Positions 8,649-16,885 of a stretch of 64,000 nt of DNA are shown in pieces. The notes under the pieces are model-generated. The model made no database searches. It saw only the letters and a list, made by a program, of their open reading frames with translations, and was not told where the DNA came from. Source of the DNA: Isoptericola chiayiensis (GTDB lineage: Bacteria > Actinomycetota > Actinomycetes > Actinomycetales > Cellulomonadaceae); NCBI RefSeq assembly GCF_013149805.1, contig NZ_JABEZT010000001.1, positions 496,001-560,000 of the forward strand, given 5' to 3'. Numbering within the stretch: position 1 is the stretch's first letter; each line of letters begins with the position of its first letter. Both the position numbers and the translations under genes were made by a program.

Positions 8649-9412
8649 TACTCAGGCAGCCAGACGATGCCGTCCCGGGCGTCGTCACCGCGGTACCAGT
8701 GGTTCTTCAGCCGCATGTACGCGCGTATCGCGTCGGCCACGACCTTTCCCTCGCCCCAGATGTCGGGCCGCTCCTGTCGGTGACGGTGGTACGCGCCATA
8801 TGCGATGAGGTCGGCCGCCTGGATGAACTGGCTGTACCTGCTGTCCTGCATGACGACGTCCTCGACGACCCGCCGTGTCGCGATGTCCAGATCTCGGTGA
8901 GCGCGCCGAAACGGCGCCGCGTTCCGCACCGCGGACTCCCACATCTCTGAGAGCTCGGTCGCATCCGGCTCCCCCTGTCCCGCGTGCGCACCCTGCTTCC
9001 CGTCGTAGAAGACCAACAGGTGGTCGTCACACGCCTCGGCCCAGTCCTCGAGCCAGGCGACGAACTGGGCGTACAGACGAGGCTTGCGGACTTCCGGGCT
9101 CGCGATCGTGACGGCCTGCCACCCTGGAACGCGAGCGAGACTGTTCAGCATGATTCGCCCGGTCGCGGCGCGCTGACGCGTGCCGAAGCGTCGCTCCTCC
9201 GTGCTCGACTCGCAGAAGCGACCCCGCCCCTTGTACAACAGGTTGGCGTGCAGCTCCGTGTTCTTGCCGACGCCGAACTGGCGATGGATGTCCCGGCGTC
9301 CCTGCAACCACGACTCCAGCAAACCGCTCCACCGTTCCACCGGCACCATCAACGCGCTGAGAGTTGTGCCGTTCTTGGAGTCCCCAGAGTCATCGACGTA
9401 GCAAAGGTGCAC
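8648..9412 (-). CDS. DUF3800 domain-containing protein
   Basis: A 254-residue protein from GTG 9412 (VHLCYVDDSGD). The family's opening strand with paired acidic residues (YVDDSGD) is present, then EGWL-type and ELHANLLYKG segments, a central LVFYDGKQG strand, and a C-terminal SQFIQAADLIAYGAY helix with a conserved Asp. That pattern fits the DUF3800 fold, regarded as RNase H-like. The reading frame extends to 9724 but the extra N-terminus is low-complexity and antisense to DUF2530, so the later start was chosen; no clear Shine-Dalgarno is seen. DUF3800 genes are often accessory and are sometimes found with defence genes. No partner gene is adjacent here. The molecular function is unknown. Confidence 0.8.
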   Translation of the reverse strand: MHLCYVDDSGDSKNGTTLSALMVPVERWSGLLESWLQGRRDIHRQFGVGKNTELHANLLYKGRGRFCESSTEERRFGTRQRAATGRIMLNSLARVPGWQAVTIASPEVRKPRLYAQFVAWLEDWAEACDDHLLVFYDGKQGAHAGQGEPDATELSEMWESAVRNAAPFRRAHRDLDIATRRVVEDVVMQDSRYSQFIQAADLIAYGAYHRHRQERPDIWGEGKVVADAIRAYMRLKNHWYRGDDARDGIVWLPE

Positions 9413-9533
9413 GTCACGGAGTATGGCAGCAGGACGTAGGTGGCCAGCCGTTGCCTTCGGAGAGTTAGCCGACGCTGCGGTCCTCCACTCGCAGCAGTCA
9501 GCCGATGCGGTCGACGAACCGTACGATCGTCCT

Positions 9534-9776
9534 GTGCCCTCCGTGCTCACGCTGCTGCTCCACCCCGAGCAGCGCCGACCGGCGCCTCCGCCGCCGCACG
9601 CCGACCTGACGCGCGTCATCTGGCTCGGGATCGCCGTCTGGGTCGTCGCCCTGCTGGTCGCGACCTCGCTGCTGCTGTTCGCGAGCGGGTCCGTGGAGTT
9701 CGTGGCGACCTGCGGGGCCGGCATCGCCCTCGGGCTGCTGGGGCTCCCCTGGGCCCGGCGCCACCGCGACGACTGA
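9534..9776 (+). CDS. DUF2530 domain-containing small membrane protein
   Basis: An 80-residue protein from GTG 9534. After a short proline-rich N-terminus (PPPPHADLTRVIWLG) there are two hydrophobic helices, about residues 26-46 and 51-70, then a basic tail (WARRHRDD). This is the usual layout of DUF2530. The reading frame could begin at ATG 9423, but the added 37 residues are not part of the family. It is convergent with the sacsin-like gene, with only 8 bp between the stops. Function unknown; a role beside the NCS2 permease is inferred from neighbourhood only. Confidence 0.7.
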   Translation: MPSVLTLLLHPEQRRPAPPPPHADLTRVIWLGIAVWVVALLVATSLLLFASGSVEFVATCGAGIALGLLGLPWARRHRDD

Positions 9777-9784
9777 TCAGCCGC

Positions 9785-12700
9785 TCAGCCCCACGCCGTC
9801 GTCGCCCACAGCGCGACCGCCCGCTCCGGCTCCGCGAGCACCGCCGCCAGCAGCGCCACCCGGTCCGGACGCCCGAGACGGTCCGCCAACCCGGAGGCCA
9901 GGCCCGCCGAAGACGTCGCGTGCACGCGCCCCGCCGAGTCCACCCACCACGGCACCGGCCGTCCGGCCACGGACAACCGCTCGTGGAAGTACCAGACGCG
10001 CGGCAGCCGGTGGTCGAGCCCGGCCACCCGCGGCTCGAGCTCGCGCTCGTCACCCAGCAGGTCCGGGGCGGGCAGCCCGTCCTGGCCGGCCAGAGGAAGA
10101 TCCAGCAGCTCGGCCAGCGCCTCCGCATCCCCGGCGGGCGCCGGGATGACCGCACCGAGCGCCGCCCAGCGTGCCGTGCCGGCCACCTCGACGTCGTCGG
10201 CGCGCTGCACGACGACGGAGCTCGCGTCCAGCGCGGGCAACCGGTCGGGCAGCGGGTCCAGCGCCGCCGAGCGGTCCGCCGAGTCGAGCCGGCTCGCCAG
10301 GTTCGCCAGTCCCCGCCACACCACGAGCGCGTCCCGCAGCGGCAGCGCCGAGCCCACGTCCGGCAGCCGGTCCAGCGCCGCCGGCCAGTCCGTGGCGTCC
10401 AGGTCGCCGAGCGAGTCCGCGCCGCCGAGCGCCCGCCGGGTCGCGGCGTCGAGCCCCGCCACCGCACGCGGTGCCGGCGGCAGCAGGGGGACGCCGTCGT
10501 GCAGGGCGAAGGGGGCGCCGAGCCGCTCGCGCAGCCACCACGCCGTGTACGACGGCGCGCTAACGCGTCCGCGCCGCACCGGCGTGAGCAGCGCCTGGCG
10601 GATCACCGGGTCCACCGCGAGGTGGGCGAGCACATCGTCCCATGCCGCGTCACCCACCGCGTCCAGGTCGGCCACGGCCTCCAGGTCACCGAGCGCGACC
10701 CCCGCACCGAACCGGACCGCCAGCAGCCGCAGGTAGTCCGACCAGCCCGAGAGCCAGCCCGCCGGGTCGTCCGGGCCGCCGCCGTCCAGACCGGCGTCCG
10801 ACTCGTCCGCCTCCGGGGTGACGACGTCGCGCACCGTGTACACGTCCGGATCCGTGCGGGCGCCCGCCGAGGCCAGCACCGGCGCCCCGTACCGGGCCAC
10901 GTACTCCACGTCGACAGGGTCCAGGCCGTCGAGCACCTCCGCCGCCCACGTGCCGGGCAGCGTCGCCTCGCGCAGCGCCGCCATCTCCCCCGACGCCGTC
11001 GGCACCGGCAGCTCGCCCGTCCAGAACGGGGCGTCCACACCCCCGGTGAGGCGCACCAGCGCGAGCGCCGAGTCCACGATCTCCTGCTCGCCGTCGTCCG
11101 CGTCGCCGTCCAGCACCGCCTCGGCGGCCTCGAGGGCGGCGCGCCGGACCTCCGGGTCGTGCAGCATGCGCTGGGCGTCGGTGACCACGGCACCCGCGCG
11201 CACCAGCAGCGGGTGCGCCACGTCCGGGTGCACCACCCGCAGCCCCAGCACGCGGGCCGTGGCCGCCAGGGACGCCTCGTCGCCGTCGTCCACCGACCCC
11301 TCCGGCAGCACGACGGCGCCCCGCACCCCGGCCATCCGACCGTCGGCCAGCGGCACCCGGACGCCCGAGAGCGCCTCGAGCACCCCCGGCTCGTCGGCGT
11401 GCGGTGCCAGGGCGCTCAGGACGCCGTGCCAGCGGTCGGTGGGCACACCGGCCGGCAGGTCGTCGACCAGGTCCGCGAGCGGCGCCACGGTGGCACCCAG
11501 CGTCCGGACCGTGGCCTGGTGGCGGACCGGCACCGCGACCAGCCCCGGGAGCACCGTGGCCAGCGCGGCGACCAGCTCGCGGTCCTCCCCCGCCGACCCG
11601 GCGATCACCAGCGCGTCCGCCGGAGCCGTCAGGTGGGTGTCGGACTCGCCGGGGGCCGGGAGCACCGGCGTGGCGCGCAGGGCCTCGACGGCGGCCCCGC
11701 GGATCGCGGCGTCCAGGTCCGACGCCGGCAGCCCGGTCGGGACCAGGTCCAGCGGTTCGATCCCGGTGGCGTGCCCGGGGGCTCGGTCGGTGGTGCTGGT
11801 GGCGCCGGTGGTGTCGCTGGCGCCGGTGGAGCCGGTGGTGCCGGTGGTGCCGCCCGAGCGGTAGCGCTGCGCGGCGACATCACCCACGAGCTCGGCGTAC
11901 GCGCGGCCGGCCTCGGCGGCGAGCCGGTCGGTCGCCGGGCCGGGCAGCACGTGCCGACGACCGGCCTCCACCGGGAACGTCGCGATCAGCGCCGCGGGCA
12001 GGTCGACGCGGATGTCGGTCGGGGTCGGGGCGTGCAGCACCCGGCGCAGGCGGGGCGCGCCCTCCGGGGTGCCGCCGTCGGGCACCAACGCCCACGTGAG
12101 CGACCACCCGGCGCGGCGGTGCTCCCGCGGCAGGTCGGCGAGCTCGGCGTCCGTGAACCGGCCCCCCACCGTCCGTTGCGGGCGCGACTTCTGGCCCGAG
12201 ATGAGCCTTTCGTCCCGGTTCTCGACCCCACGTTCTGCGCCCACAGCGTCAGGGAGGGCGTCGGACGGGGCCACGGACAACGACAGGTCCGCGATCCCCG
12301 GGAACGCCAGCAGCAGCACCTCGTCCACCTGCGCCACCTGCGCGTCCACCGCCCGCACCGCCGCGTCGTCGCGCAGCACCAGCTCCACCACCGTGTCCCA
12401 CGGGCCCTCGGCGTCCAGCGGCGGCACCGCGAACGGCAGCCGCAGCACCGGCAGGTCGTCGCCGCGCCCGACGACGTCACCCGCCAGCCGCACCGCGTCC
12501 GGCCGCGCCGTCAACCCGTCCACCAGGTCGCGCGTCTGGTCCAGCGAGAACCGCACGCCACCCGTGCGCGAACGCACCGTGACGTCGTCGGACACCGCGC
12601 GCACCGCCGCGAACCCCACGCCGAACCGGCCCACCTGGCCCTCGTCGTCCTTCGCCGAGGCGCGCAACGACGCCAACGACGCCACCCCGTCCGCGTCCAG

Positions 12701-12970
12701 CGACGCGCCCGTGTTCGACACGCGCAGCACCCGCCGCGCGGCATCGAGCGTCAGGTGCACGCGCCCCTCAGGAGCGGAACCCGGGGCGGCGGCGCGCACC
12801 GCGGCGTCCGAGGCGTTCTGCAACAGCTCGACCACCACGCGGTCGCGGTAGTGGCCGCGGGCGTGATCCTCCTCGGAGTTCGCATCCTCACGGAAGCGTG
12901 TGGCGGACCCGAGCCACGCCTCCGCAACCCCCTGCCGCAGCGCGGCGGTCCCGAAGACGTCGTCCGTCAC
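9785..12970 (-). CDS. Sacsin N-terminal-like HSP90-type ATPase protein
   Basis: A 1061-residue protein. Its N-terminal domain (about 1-180) is a GHKL/HSP90-type ATPase: ELLQNASDAA is the N-box with the Mg-binding Asn, VSNTGASLD stands for the usual DNGxG, and GRFGVGFAAV is the G2 loop. This matches the sacsin_N family common in actinobacteria. The remaining ~850 residues are Ala/Leu/Asp-rich with no motif I recognise. Around residues 375-395 there is a Thr/Gly/Ser low-complexity stretch that looks length-variable. It overlaps the DUF3027 gene upstream by 4 bp (ATGA), indicating translational coupling. A chaperone-like or regulatory ATPase is plausible; clients are unknown. Confidence 0.85.
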   Translation of the reverse strand: MTDDVFGTAALRQGVAEAWLGSATRFREDANSEEDHARGHYRDRVVVELLQNASDAAVRAAAPGSAPEGRVHLTLDAARRVLRVSNTGASLDADGVASLASLRASAKDDEGQVGRFGVGFAAVRAVSDDVTVRSRTGGVRFSLDQTRDLVDGLTARPDAVRLAGDVVGRGDDLPVLRLPFAVPPLDAEGPWDTVVELVLRDDAAVRAVDAQVAQVDEVLLLAFPGIADLSLSVAPSDALPDAVGAERGVENRDERLISGQKSRPQRTVGGRFTDAELADLPREHRRAGWSLTWALVPDGGTPEGAPRLRRVLHAPTPTDIRVDLPAALIATFPVEAGRRHVLPGPATDRLAAEAGRAYAELVGDVAAQRYRSGGTTGTTGSTGASDTTGATSTTDRAPGHATGIEPLDLVPTGLPASDLDAAIRGAAVEALRATPVLPAPGESDTHLTAPADALVIAGSAGEDRELVAALATVLPGLVAVPVRHQATVRTLGATVAPLADLVDDLPAGVPTDRWHGVLSALAPHADEPGVLEALSGVRVPLADGRMAGVRGAVVLPEGSVDDGDEASLAATARVLGLRVVHPDVAHPLLVRAGAVVTDAQRMLHDPEVRRAALEAAEAVLDGDADDGEQEIVDSALALVRLTGGVDAPFWTGELPVPTASGEMAALREATLPGTWAAEVLDGLDPVDVEYVARYGAPVLASAGARTDPDVYTVRDVVTPEADESDAGLDGGGPDDPAGWLSGWSDYLRLLAVRFGAGVALGDLEAVADLDAVGDAAWDDVLAHLAVDPVIRQALLTPVRRGRVSAPSYTAWWLRERLGAPFALHDGVPLLPPAPRAVAGLDAATRRALGGADSLGDLDATDWPAALDRLPDVGSALPLRDALVVWRGLANLASRLDSADRSAALDPLPDRLPALDASSVVVQRADDVEVAGTARWAALGAVIPAPAGDAEALAELLDLPLAGQDGLPAPDLLGDERELEPRVAGLDHRLPRVWYFHERLSVAGRPVPWWVDSAGRVHATSSAGLASGLADRLGRPDRVALLAAVLAEPERAVALWATTAWG

Positions 12971-13791
12971 TCGTCCGGGTCACCGTCCGTCTGCTCAGGA
13001 CGACCCGCCGGCAGATCCACCGGCTCGATCGTCGACTCGTCGATCAGCGGGTCGTTCGCCGGCCACTCGCTGCGCCGACGGCGCACGTCCGTCTCCGAGT
13101 GCGCCCCGCAGCCGTGGTCCAGCGACACCACCTTGCCGTCGTCGGGCGACCACTCGTTGGCGCACACCGCGAACAGCTGACCCAGCGGCCCCTGCAACGG
13201 CACCAGGAACCCGCACGTCGAGCACTCGGAGTCCGAGGCGACCGCCCCGCGCGACGTCGGCCCCTGCGAGCCGCGGTACCAGCGCTCGGCGGCCTCGTCG
13301 CGGCCCTGCGGGGACAGCACCCGCTGGCGGGCCAGCGCCAGCTCGTCGATCGCGACCTCGTCCTGCTCCTCGTCGCCCGACGGCGTCCAGCCCGGCTCCA
13401 GGCGCGGGTCGTCCGGGCGGAACGGCAACGTGTCCCCCGGGCGCACGTCCCCCGGACGCAGCCGCTCCGACCACGGCACCCACTCCGGCGCCAGGATCGC
13501 GTCGTCCCCGGGCAGCAGCTCGACCTCGCACACCGTCGCCGTCCGGCCGCGCGGCACCCGGGCCAGCGTCACCGTCCAGTGCCAGCCGTGATAGCCCTTC
13601 ATCGCCGCGGCGAAGCGGTGCGACATCAGCCGCTCACCCTCCGCCAGCGTGCCCAGGTGCTCACCGACGTCGTCCGGCGACCCGGCGACGTCCTGCGCCG
13701 CGGCGCGCGCCAGCTCGACGGCGCCCAGCAGGACGGCGTCGTTGCGGGCGCGCGAGCTCACGCGGCGCGCCTTGGCAGGTGCCGAAGCCAT
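12967..13791 (-). CDS. DUF3027 domain-containing protein
   Basis: A 274-residue protein (from ATG 13791; a GTG at 13797 is the alternative start). Conserved DUF3027 features are the HRFAAAMKGYHGWHW segment, GRTATVCEVELLPGD, VPWSERLRPGD and ERWYRGSQGP. A likely zinc site follows, with ECSTCGFL, CANEWSPDDG and DHGCGAHSE. The family is restricted to actinobacteria and its biochemical role is not known. Its stop overlaps the start of the sacsin-like ATPase gene by 4 bp, and it lies 15 bp downstream of the cold-shock fusion gene, so the three probably form one operon. Confidence 0.83.
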   Translation of the reverse strand: MASAPAKARRVSSRARNDAVLLGAVELARAAAQDVAGSPDDVGEHLGTLAEGERLMSHRFAAAMKGYHGWHWTVTLARVPRGRTATVCEVELLPGDDAILAPEWVPWSERLRPGDVRPGDTLPFRPDDPRLEPGWTPSGDEEQDEVAIDELALARQRVLSPQGRDEAAERWYRGSQGPTSRGAVASDSECSTCGFLVPLQGPLGQLFAVCANEWSPDDGKVVSLDHGCGAHSETDVRRRRSEWPANDPLIDESTIEPVDLPAGRPEQTDGDPDE

Positions 13792-13805
13792 GTGCACTCT
13801 CGCAA

Positions 13806-14189
13806 TCAGGAATCGAGGTTGTCGGCGACCGCGCGCAGCATCGTGGCGATCCGCCGGCCGGCGTCGCCCTCCGGATACTTGCCGCGCTTGAGCTGGTCGC
13901 CCGTGCGGTCGAGGACACGGATCAGGTCCTCGACGATCCCCGCCATCTCCGACGGCGCCTTCCGCTTGGCACGGACGACCGACGGCTTGGGGTCGAGCAG
14001 CCGCACCGAGAGCGCCGACGGGCCACGCCGTCCGTCGGCCACACCGAACTCGACGCGCGCGCCCGGCTTGGGGGCCTGCTCGTCGGTCGGCAGCGCGGAG
14101 GCGTGCAGGAAGACCTCACCGCCGTCGTCGTCGGCGATGAATCCGAAGCCGCGATCGGCGTCGTACCACTTGACCTTGCCGGTGGGCAC
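13806..14189 (-). CDS. Cold-shock-domain protein with C-terminal extension
   Basis: A 127-residue protein. Residues 1-66 are a cold-shock domain: GKVKWYDADRGFGFI contains RNP1 and EVFLHASAL corresponds to RNP2. Ordinary CspA proteins end there, but this one continues for about 60 residues (KRKAPSEMAGIVEDLIRVLDR and onward), probably helical. It binds single-stranded RNA or DNA by family; the extension may be an interaction module. This longer type is usual in actinobacteria next to DUF3027, as here. A typical short CspA is encoded separately at 36741-36944. Confidence 0.88.
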   Translation of the reverse strand: MPTGKVKWYDADRGFGFIADDDGGEVFLHASALPTDEQAPKPGARVEFGVADGRRGPSALSVRLLDPKPSVVRAKRKAPSEMAGIVEDLIRVLDRTGDQLKRGKYPEGDAGRRIATMLRAVADNLDS

Positions 14190-14295
14190 CTGAACCTCTT
14201 CGTGCTCGTCGTTCTCTCGGCCGCTCGATCGGGGTGATCGGGGCAGTGACCCAGAGTACCGGGGCGCGGGCCCCGGCGTCGCATCCGTCTCGCCG

Positions 14296-14994
14296 TCAGG
14301 GGGTGGCGGCGGGCCGGATGCCGGCGTCGGCGCCGAGACGGGCGACGACGGCGTCGAACCAGTCCGCGGGGTCGCTCACCGCGTTGTTCAGGTGCCCGAA
14401 CAGCTCGAACGAGACCGTGCCGAACAGCCCCGTCCACGCCATCAGCACCCGCGCCACCACCTCCGGCGGCGGTTCGGGCCACCCGCGCTGCACGACGACG
14501 TCCCGCGCCCCGGCGACGAGCGGCGCCACCTCCGAGACCACCGGTGCGGCCTCCCCCTGCGCCTCGGCGGCGATGCGGGCCAGCAGCAGCACCACGCGGA
14601 TCGCCGGCTCGATCGTGTCCTGCGGGGCCGCGTACCCCGGCACCGGCGTGCCGTACAGCAGGGCGAACTCCCCGGGATGCGTGACGCACCACTGCCGGGC
14701 CGCCCGGCACGTCGCGAGCCAGCGGGCGGCGTGATCGGCACGCGGCGCCTCGGTCTCGGCGTGCTCGACGACGTCGCCCAGCTCGTCGTAGCACTCCACC
14801 AGCAGCCGGGTCAGGAGCGCGTCGCGGCTCGGGAAGTACCGGTAGACCGCCGAGGAGACCATGCCCACGTCCCGGGCGACCGCCCGCAGCGACAACGCGG
14901 CCGGACCGTCGGCGGCCAGCCGGGCGCGGGCGGCGTCGAGGATCTCGCGGGTGATGCTCTCGCGGGCGCGTTCACGGGCGGTGCGGGCGGTCAT
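14296..14994 (-). CDS. TetR-family transcriptional regulator (WHG/TetR_C_33 type)
   Basis: A 232-residue protein starting at ATG 14994 after a clear AAGGGTG Shine-Dalgarno. The N-terminal helix-turn-helix (REILDAARARLAADGPAALSLRAVARDVGMVSSAVYRYFPSRDAL) is canonical TetR, with the YRYFPSRDALL end. The C-terminal half fits the WHG-type ligand domain (GEFALLYGTPVPGY, VLMAWTGLFGTVSFELFGHL). Its own upstream region at 15014-15027 carries a partial copy of the AGAGC-ACC-GCTCT palindrome found twice before the epimerase gene at 16886. It may therefore repress itself and that epimerase. The ligand is unknown. Confidence 0.9.
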   Translation of the reverse strand: MTARTARERARESITREILDAARARLAADGPAALSLRAVARDVGMVSSAVYRYFPSRDALLTRLLVECYDELGDVVEHAETEAPRADHAARWLATCRAARQWCVTHPGEFALLYGTPVPGYAAPQDTIEPAIRVVLLLARIAAEAQGEAAPVVSEVAPLVAGARDVVVQRGWPEPPPEVVARVLMAWTGLFGTVSFELFGHLNNAVSDPADWFDAVVARLGADAGIRPAATP

Positions 14995-15013
14995 TCGGAC
15001 ACCCTTGCACGGC

Positions 15014-15027
15014 AGAGCGGTGATCGC
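15014..15027. promoter_or_regulatory. Partial TetR-operator-like site upstream of tetR
   Basis: AGAGCGGTGATCGC matches 11 of 14 positions of AGAGCGGTGCTCTC, the reverse complement of the palindromes before the epimerase at 16797-16868. One half-site is intact and the other degenerate. It lies about 20 bp upstream of the tetR start, where a repressor would block transcription. Binding is inferred from sequence similarity alone. Confidence 0.4.
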
Positions 15028-15098
15028 GAAACGGGTCGGCGCTCGCCGCGGTGAGCGCCGGACACCTGTCAGCCCGGGGCCCGCTGGGCGGACGCCCG

Positions 15099-16598
15099 CT
15101 AGTAGGCGCCGCTGCCCCGGAGCACCGCCTGGGCGGTGCGGGCCAGGATCAGCACGTCGCCGAACGGCGTCCAGTTCTCCGCGTAGTACACGTCGAGCCG
15201 CACGGCCTCCTCCCACGGCAGGTCGGAACGGCCACCCACCTGCCACAGCCCGGTGATCCCGGGCTTGACCAGGAGCCGGCGCCGCATCCGCGCCTCGTAG
15301 CGGGAGACCTCCTGCGGCAGCGGCGGGCGCGGACCGACGAGCGACATCTGCCCGGCGAGCACGTTGAACAGCTGGGGCAGCTCGTCCAGGGAGTAGCGGC
15401 GCAGGTGCTTGCCGACCGCCGTGACGCGCGGGTCGTCGCGGCGCTTGAACAGGACGCCGTCGCCGTCGTTCTGGCCGGCCAGCACCTCCTGCTCACGGTC
15501 CGCGCCGACCCGCATGGTGCGGAACTTCAGCATGGGGAACGTGCGCCCGCCGCGGCCGACCCGGTGCTGGGTGTAGAACACCGGACCGGTGCTCGTCAGA
15601 CCCACCAGCAGGGCGGTGACCACCATGACCGGCAGCACGGCGAGCGTCACCAGCACCGTCAGCGTCCAGTCCATGGCGGTCTTGGCCACGTACTTGGGGC
15701 CGGCGAACCGCGGGGCGTCGACGTGCAGCAGCGACACCGACTGCTCGGGGGTGATGGTGATGCGGGGGCCGGCGACGTCGGCGAGCTCGGCCGTCAGCAT
15801 CAGGTCCACCCCGATGGGCTCGAGCTCCCAGCCCAGGCGGCGCACGACGTCGGCGGTGATGCAGTCCGACCCGGAGACCGCCACGCACTGGGCGCGGGTC
15901 TGGCTCGCGATCGTGGCCGCGCCGTCGAGGTCGCCGAGGACGGGCACGCCCAGGATCGTCTCGCCGGGGTGGATGGTGCCCGTGGGCACGCAGACGCCGA
16001 CGACGCGGTAGCCGGAGGGGCGGTCGTTGAGCTCGTGGATGAGTCGTTCGGCCTGGTCGCGCAGCCCGATGGCGAGCACCGACGTCGTGCAGTCGCCCTG
16101 CCCGCGCCGCCGGATGAGGAACCGGCGCCACGACCACCGCCCGACCAGGAGCAGCACGAGTCCCACGGGGAACGCGATCAGGAGGATCTCGCGCAGGCCG
16201 GGCCAGGCGAACAGGAACGAGACGAGGGCCAGGGCGGCGAAGAGTCGCCAGGTGGCGTCGAAGACGCGCTGGAACTCCTGGGGGCCGGAGGCGAACACGC
16301 GGGGGTCGTAGCCGCGGCTGAGCGCGACGGAGACCGGCCATGCCGCGACGACGAGCACGAGGATCGCGAGCTGGTGGACCTGGACGCCGGACGCCGTCAG
16401 CACGTAGGGGCCGTCCCGCAGCACCGCGGCCACGAGGACGGCGAGGAGCGCGACGGCGGCGTCGGTGGCCATGAGCCGACGGCGGTAGGAGGTCTGCCAC
16501 CGACCCGCTCCGAAGGTGTCGCGGACCTCGCGCAGGCGCTGGGCACGTACTGCTGCCAGCGCGCTGCGGGTCTGGGCCCGCACCTCGGCGATCGACAC
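15099..16598 (-). CDS. Polyprenyl-phosphate sugar-1-phosphate transferase (exopolysaccharide initiating enzyme)
   Basis: A 499-residue membrane protein (GTG start, MSIAEVRAQ). Four hydrophobic helices occupy the N-terminal ~160 residues, then a CoA-binding-like central domain (VLAIGLRDQAERLIHEL), a fifth helix near 295-320, and a C-terminal bacterial sugar transferase domain. That domain has FYTQHRVGRGGRTFPMLKFR, KHLRRYSLDELPQLFNVL, SLVGPRPPLPQEV and KPGITGLWQVGGRSDL. The family moves a sugar-1-phosphate from UDP-sugar onto undecaprenyl phosphate at the inner membrane face, the first step of polysaccharide repeat-unit synthesis. It could serve the glycosyltransferase cluster at 1-6788. An elaborate repeat/palindrome structure lies in its promoter region. 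Confidence 0.92.
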   Translation of the reverse strand: MSIAEVRAQTRSALAAVRAQRLREVRDTFGAGRWQTSYRRRLMATDAAVALLAVLVAAVLRDGPYVLTASGVQVHQLAILVLVVAAWPVSVALSRGYDPRVFASGPQEFQRVFDATWRLFAALALVSFLFAWPGLREILLIAFPVGLVLLLVGRWSWRRFLIRRRGQGDCTTSVLAIGLRDQAERLIHELNDRPSGYRVVGVCVPTGTIHPGETILGVPVLGDLDGAATIASQTRAQCVAVSGSDCITADVVRRLGWELEPIGVDLMLTAELADVAGPRITITPEQSVSLLHVDAPRFAGPKYVAKTAMDWTLTVLVTLAVLPVMVVTALLVGLTSTGPVFYTQHRVGRGGRTFPMLKFRTMRVGADREQEVLAGQNDGDGVLFKRRDDPRVTAVGKHLRRYSLDELPQLFNVLAGQMSLVGPRPPLPQEVSRYEARMRRRLLVKPGITGLWQVGGRSDLPWEEAVRLDVYYAENWTPFGDVLILARTAQAVLRGSGAY

Positions 16599-16677
16599 GT
16601 TCGGACTCCCTCGTGAGTCGGTTGACCTTCCCGATGTTAGGAGTGCCGAATCGCTTCGACAGTACCTTCGGCACGCC

Positions 16678-16745
16678 TTTCACCCGCGCTTTCACCCGTG
16701 CTCTCAGCCGCGAGATCTCGCGGTTTTCACCCCCTGATTCACCCC
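16678..16745. promoter_or_regulatory. Symmetric operator: two 12-bp-spaced TTTCACC pairs around a 16-bp palindrome
   Basis: TTTCACCC begins at 16678 and again at 16690, exactly 12 bp apart. A perfect palindrome, CCGCGAGATCTCGCGG, occupies 16708-16723. Then TTTCACCCC begins at 16725 and ATTCACCCC at 16737, again 12 bp apart. The site lies about 80-150 bp upstream of the sugar transferase gene (minus strand) and 140-210 bp upstream of the epimerase (plus strand). Direct half-sites on each side of a palindrome suggest binding by more than one regulator. The half-site resembles, but is not phased like, the 11-bp PHO boxes elsewhere in this window. Confidence 0.5.
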
Positions 16746-16796
16746 GGGGATCGTTGCGTGCGACGTCGCGCTGTGCATGGCTCGCGCCGATGTTTC

Positions 16797-16868
16797 GAGA
16801 GCACCGCTCTTGTGCTGCACCGCGTCTGGTGCCAGAGTGGGCACACCGATACTGAGAGCACCGCTCTC
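16797..16868. promoter_or_regulatory. Two AGAGC-ACC-GCTCT operators upstream of the epimerase
   Basis: The inverted repeat GAGAGCACCGCTCT occurs at 16797-16810 and, extended by one C, at 16854-16868. Centres are 57 bp apart. The second copy ends a few bases before the Shine-Dalgarno AAAGGAG (16871-16877), so a bound repressor would cover the transcription start. This is the layout of a TetR-type operator; the nearest TetR gene (14296-14994) carries a partial copy in its own promoter. Confidence 0.6.
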
Positions 16869-16885
16869 TGAAAGGAGCATCGATC

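Noticed and set aside
9440-13180. A 1246-codon plus-strand open frame
   Set aside because: It is antisense to the sacsin-like ATPase, is extremely Arg/His-rich and has no domain. It is a high-GC shadow frame.
16678-16745. PHO box for the sugar transferase gene
   Set aside because: The half-site resembles GTTCACC but the step is 12 bp, not the 11 bp seen twice in the phosphate genes of this window.
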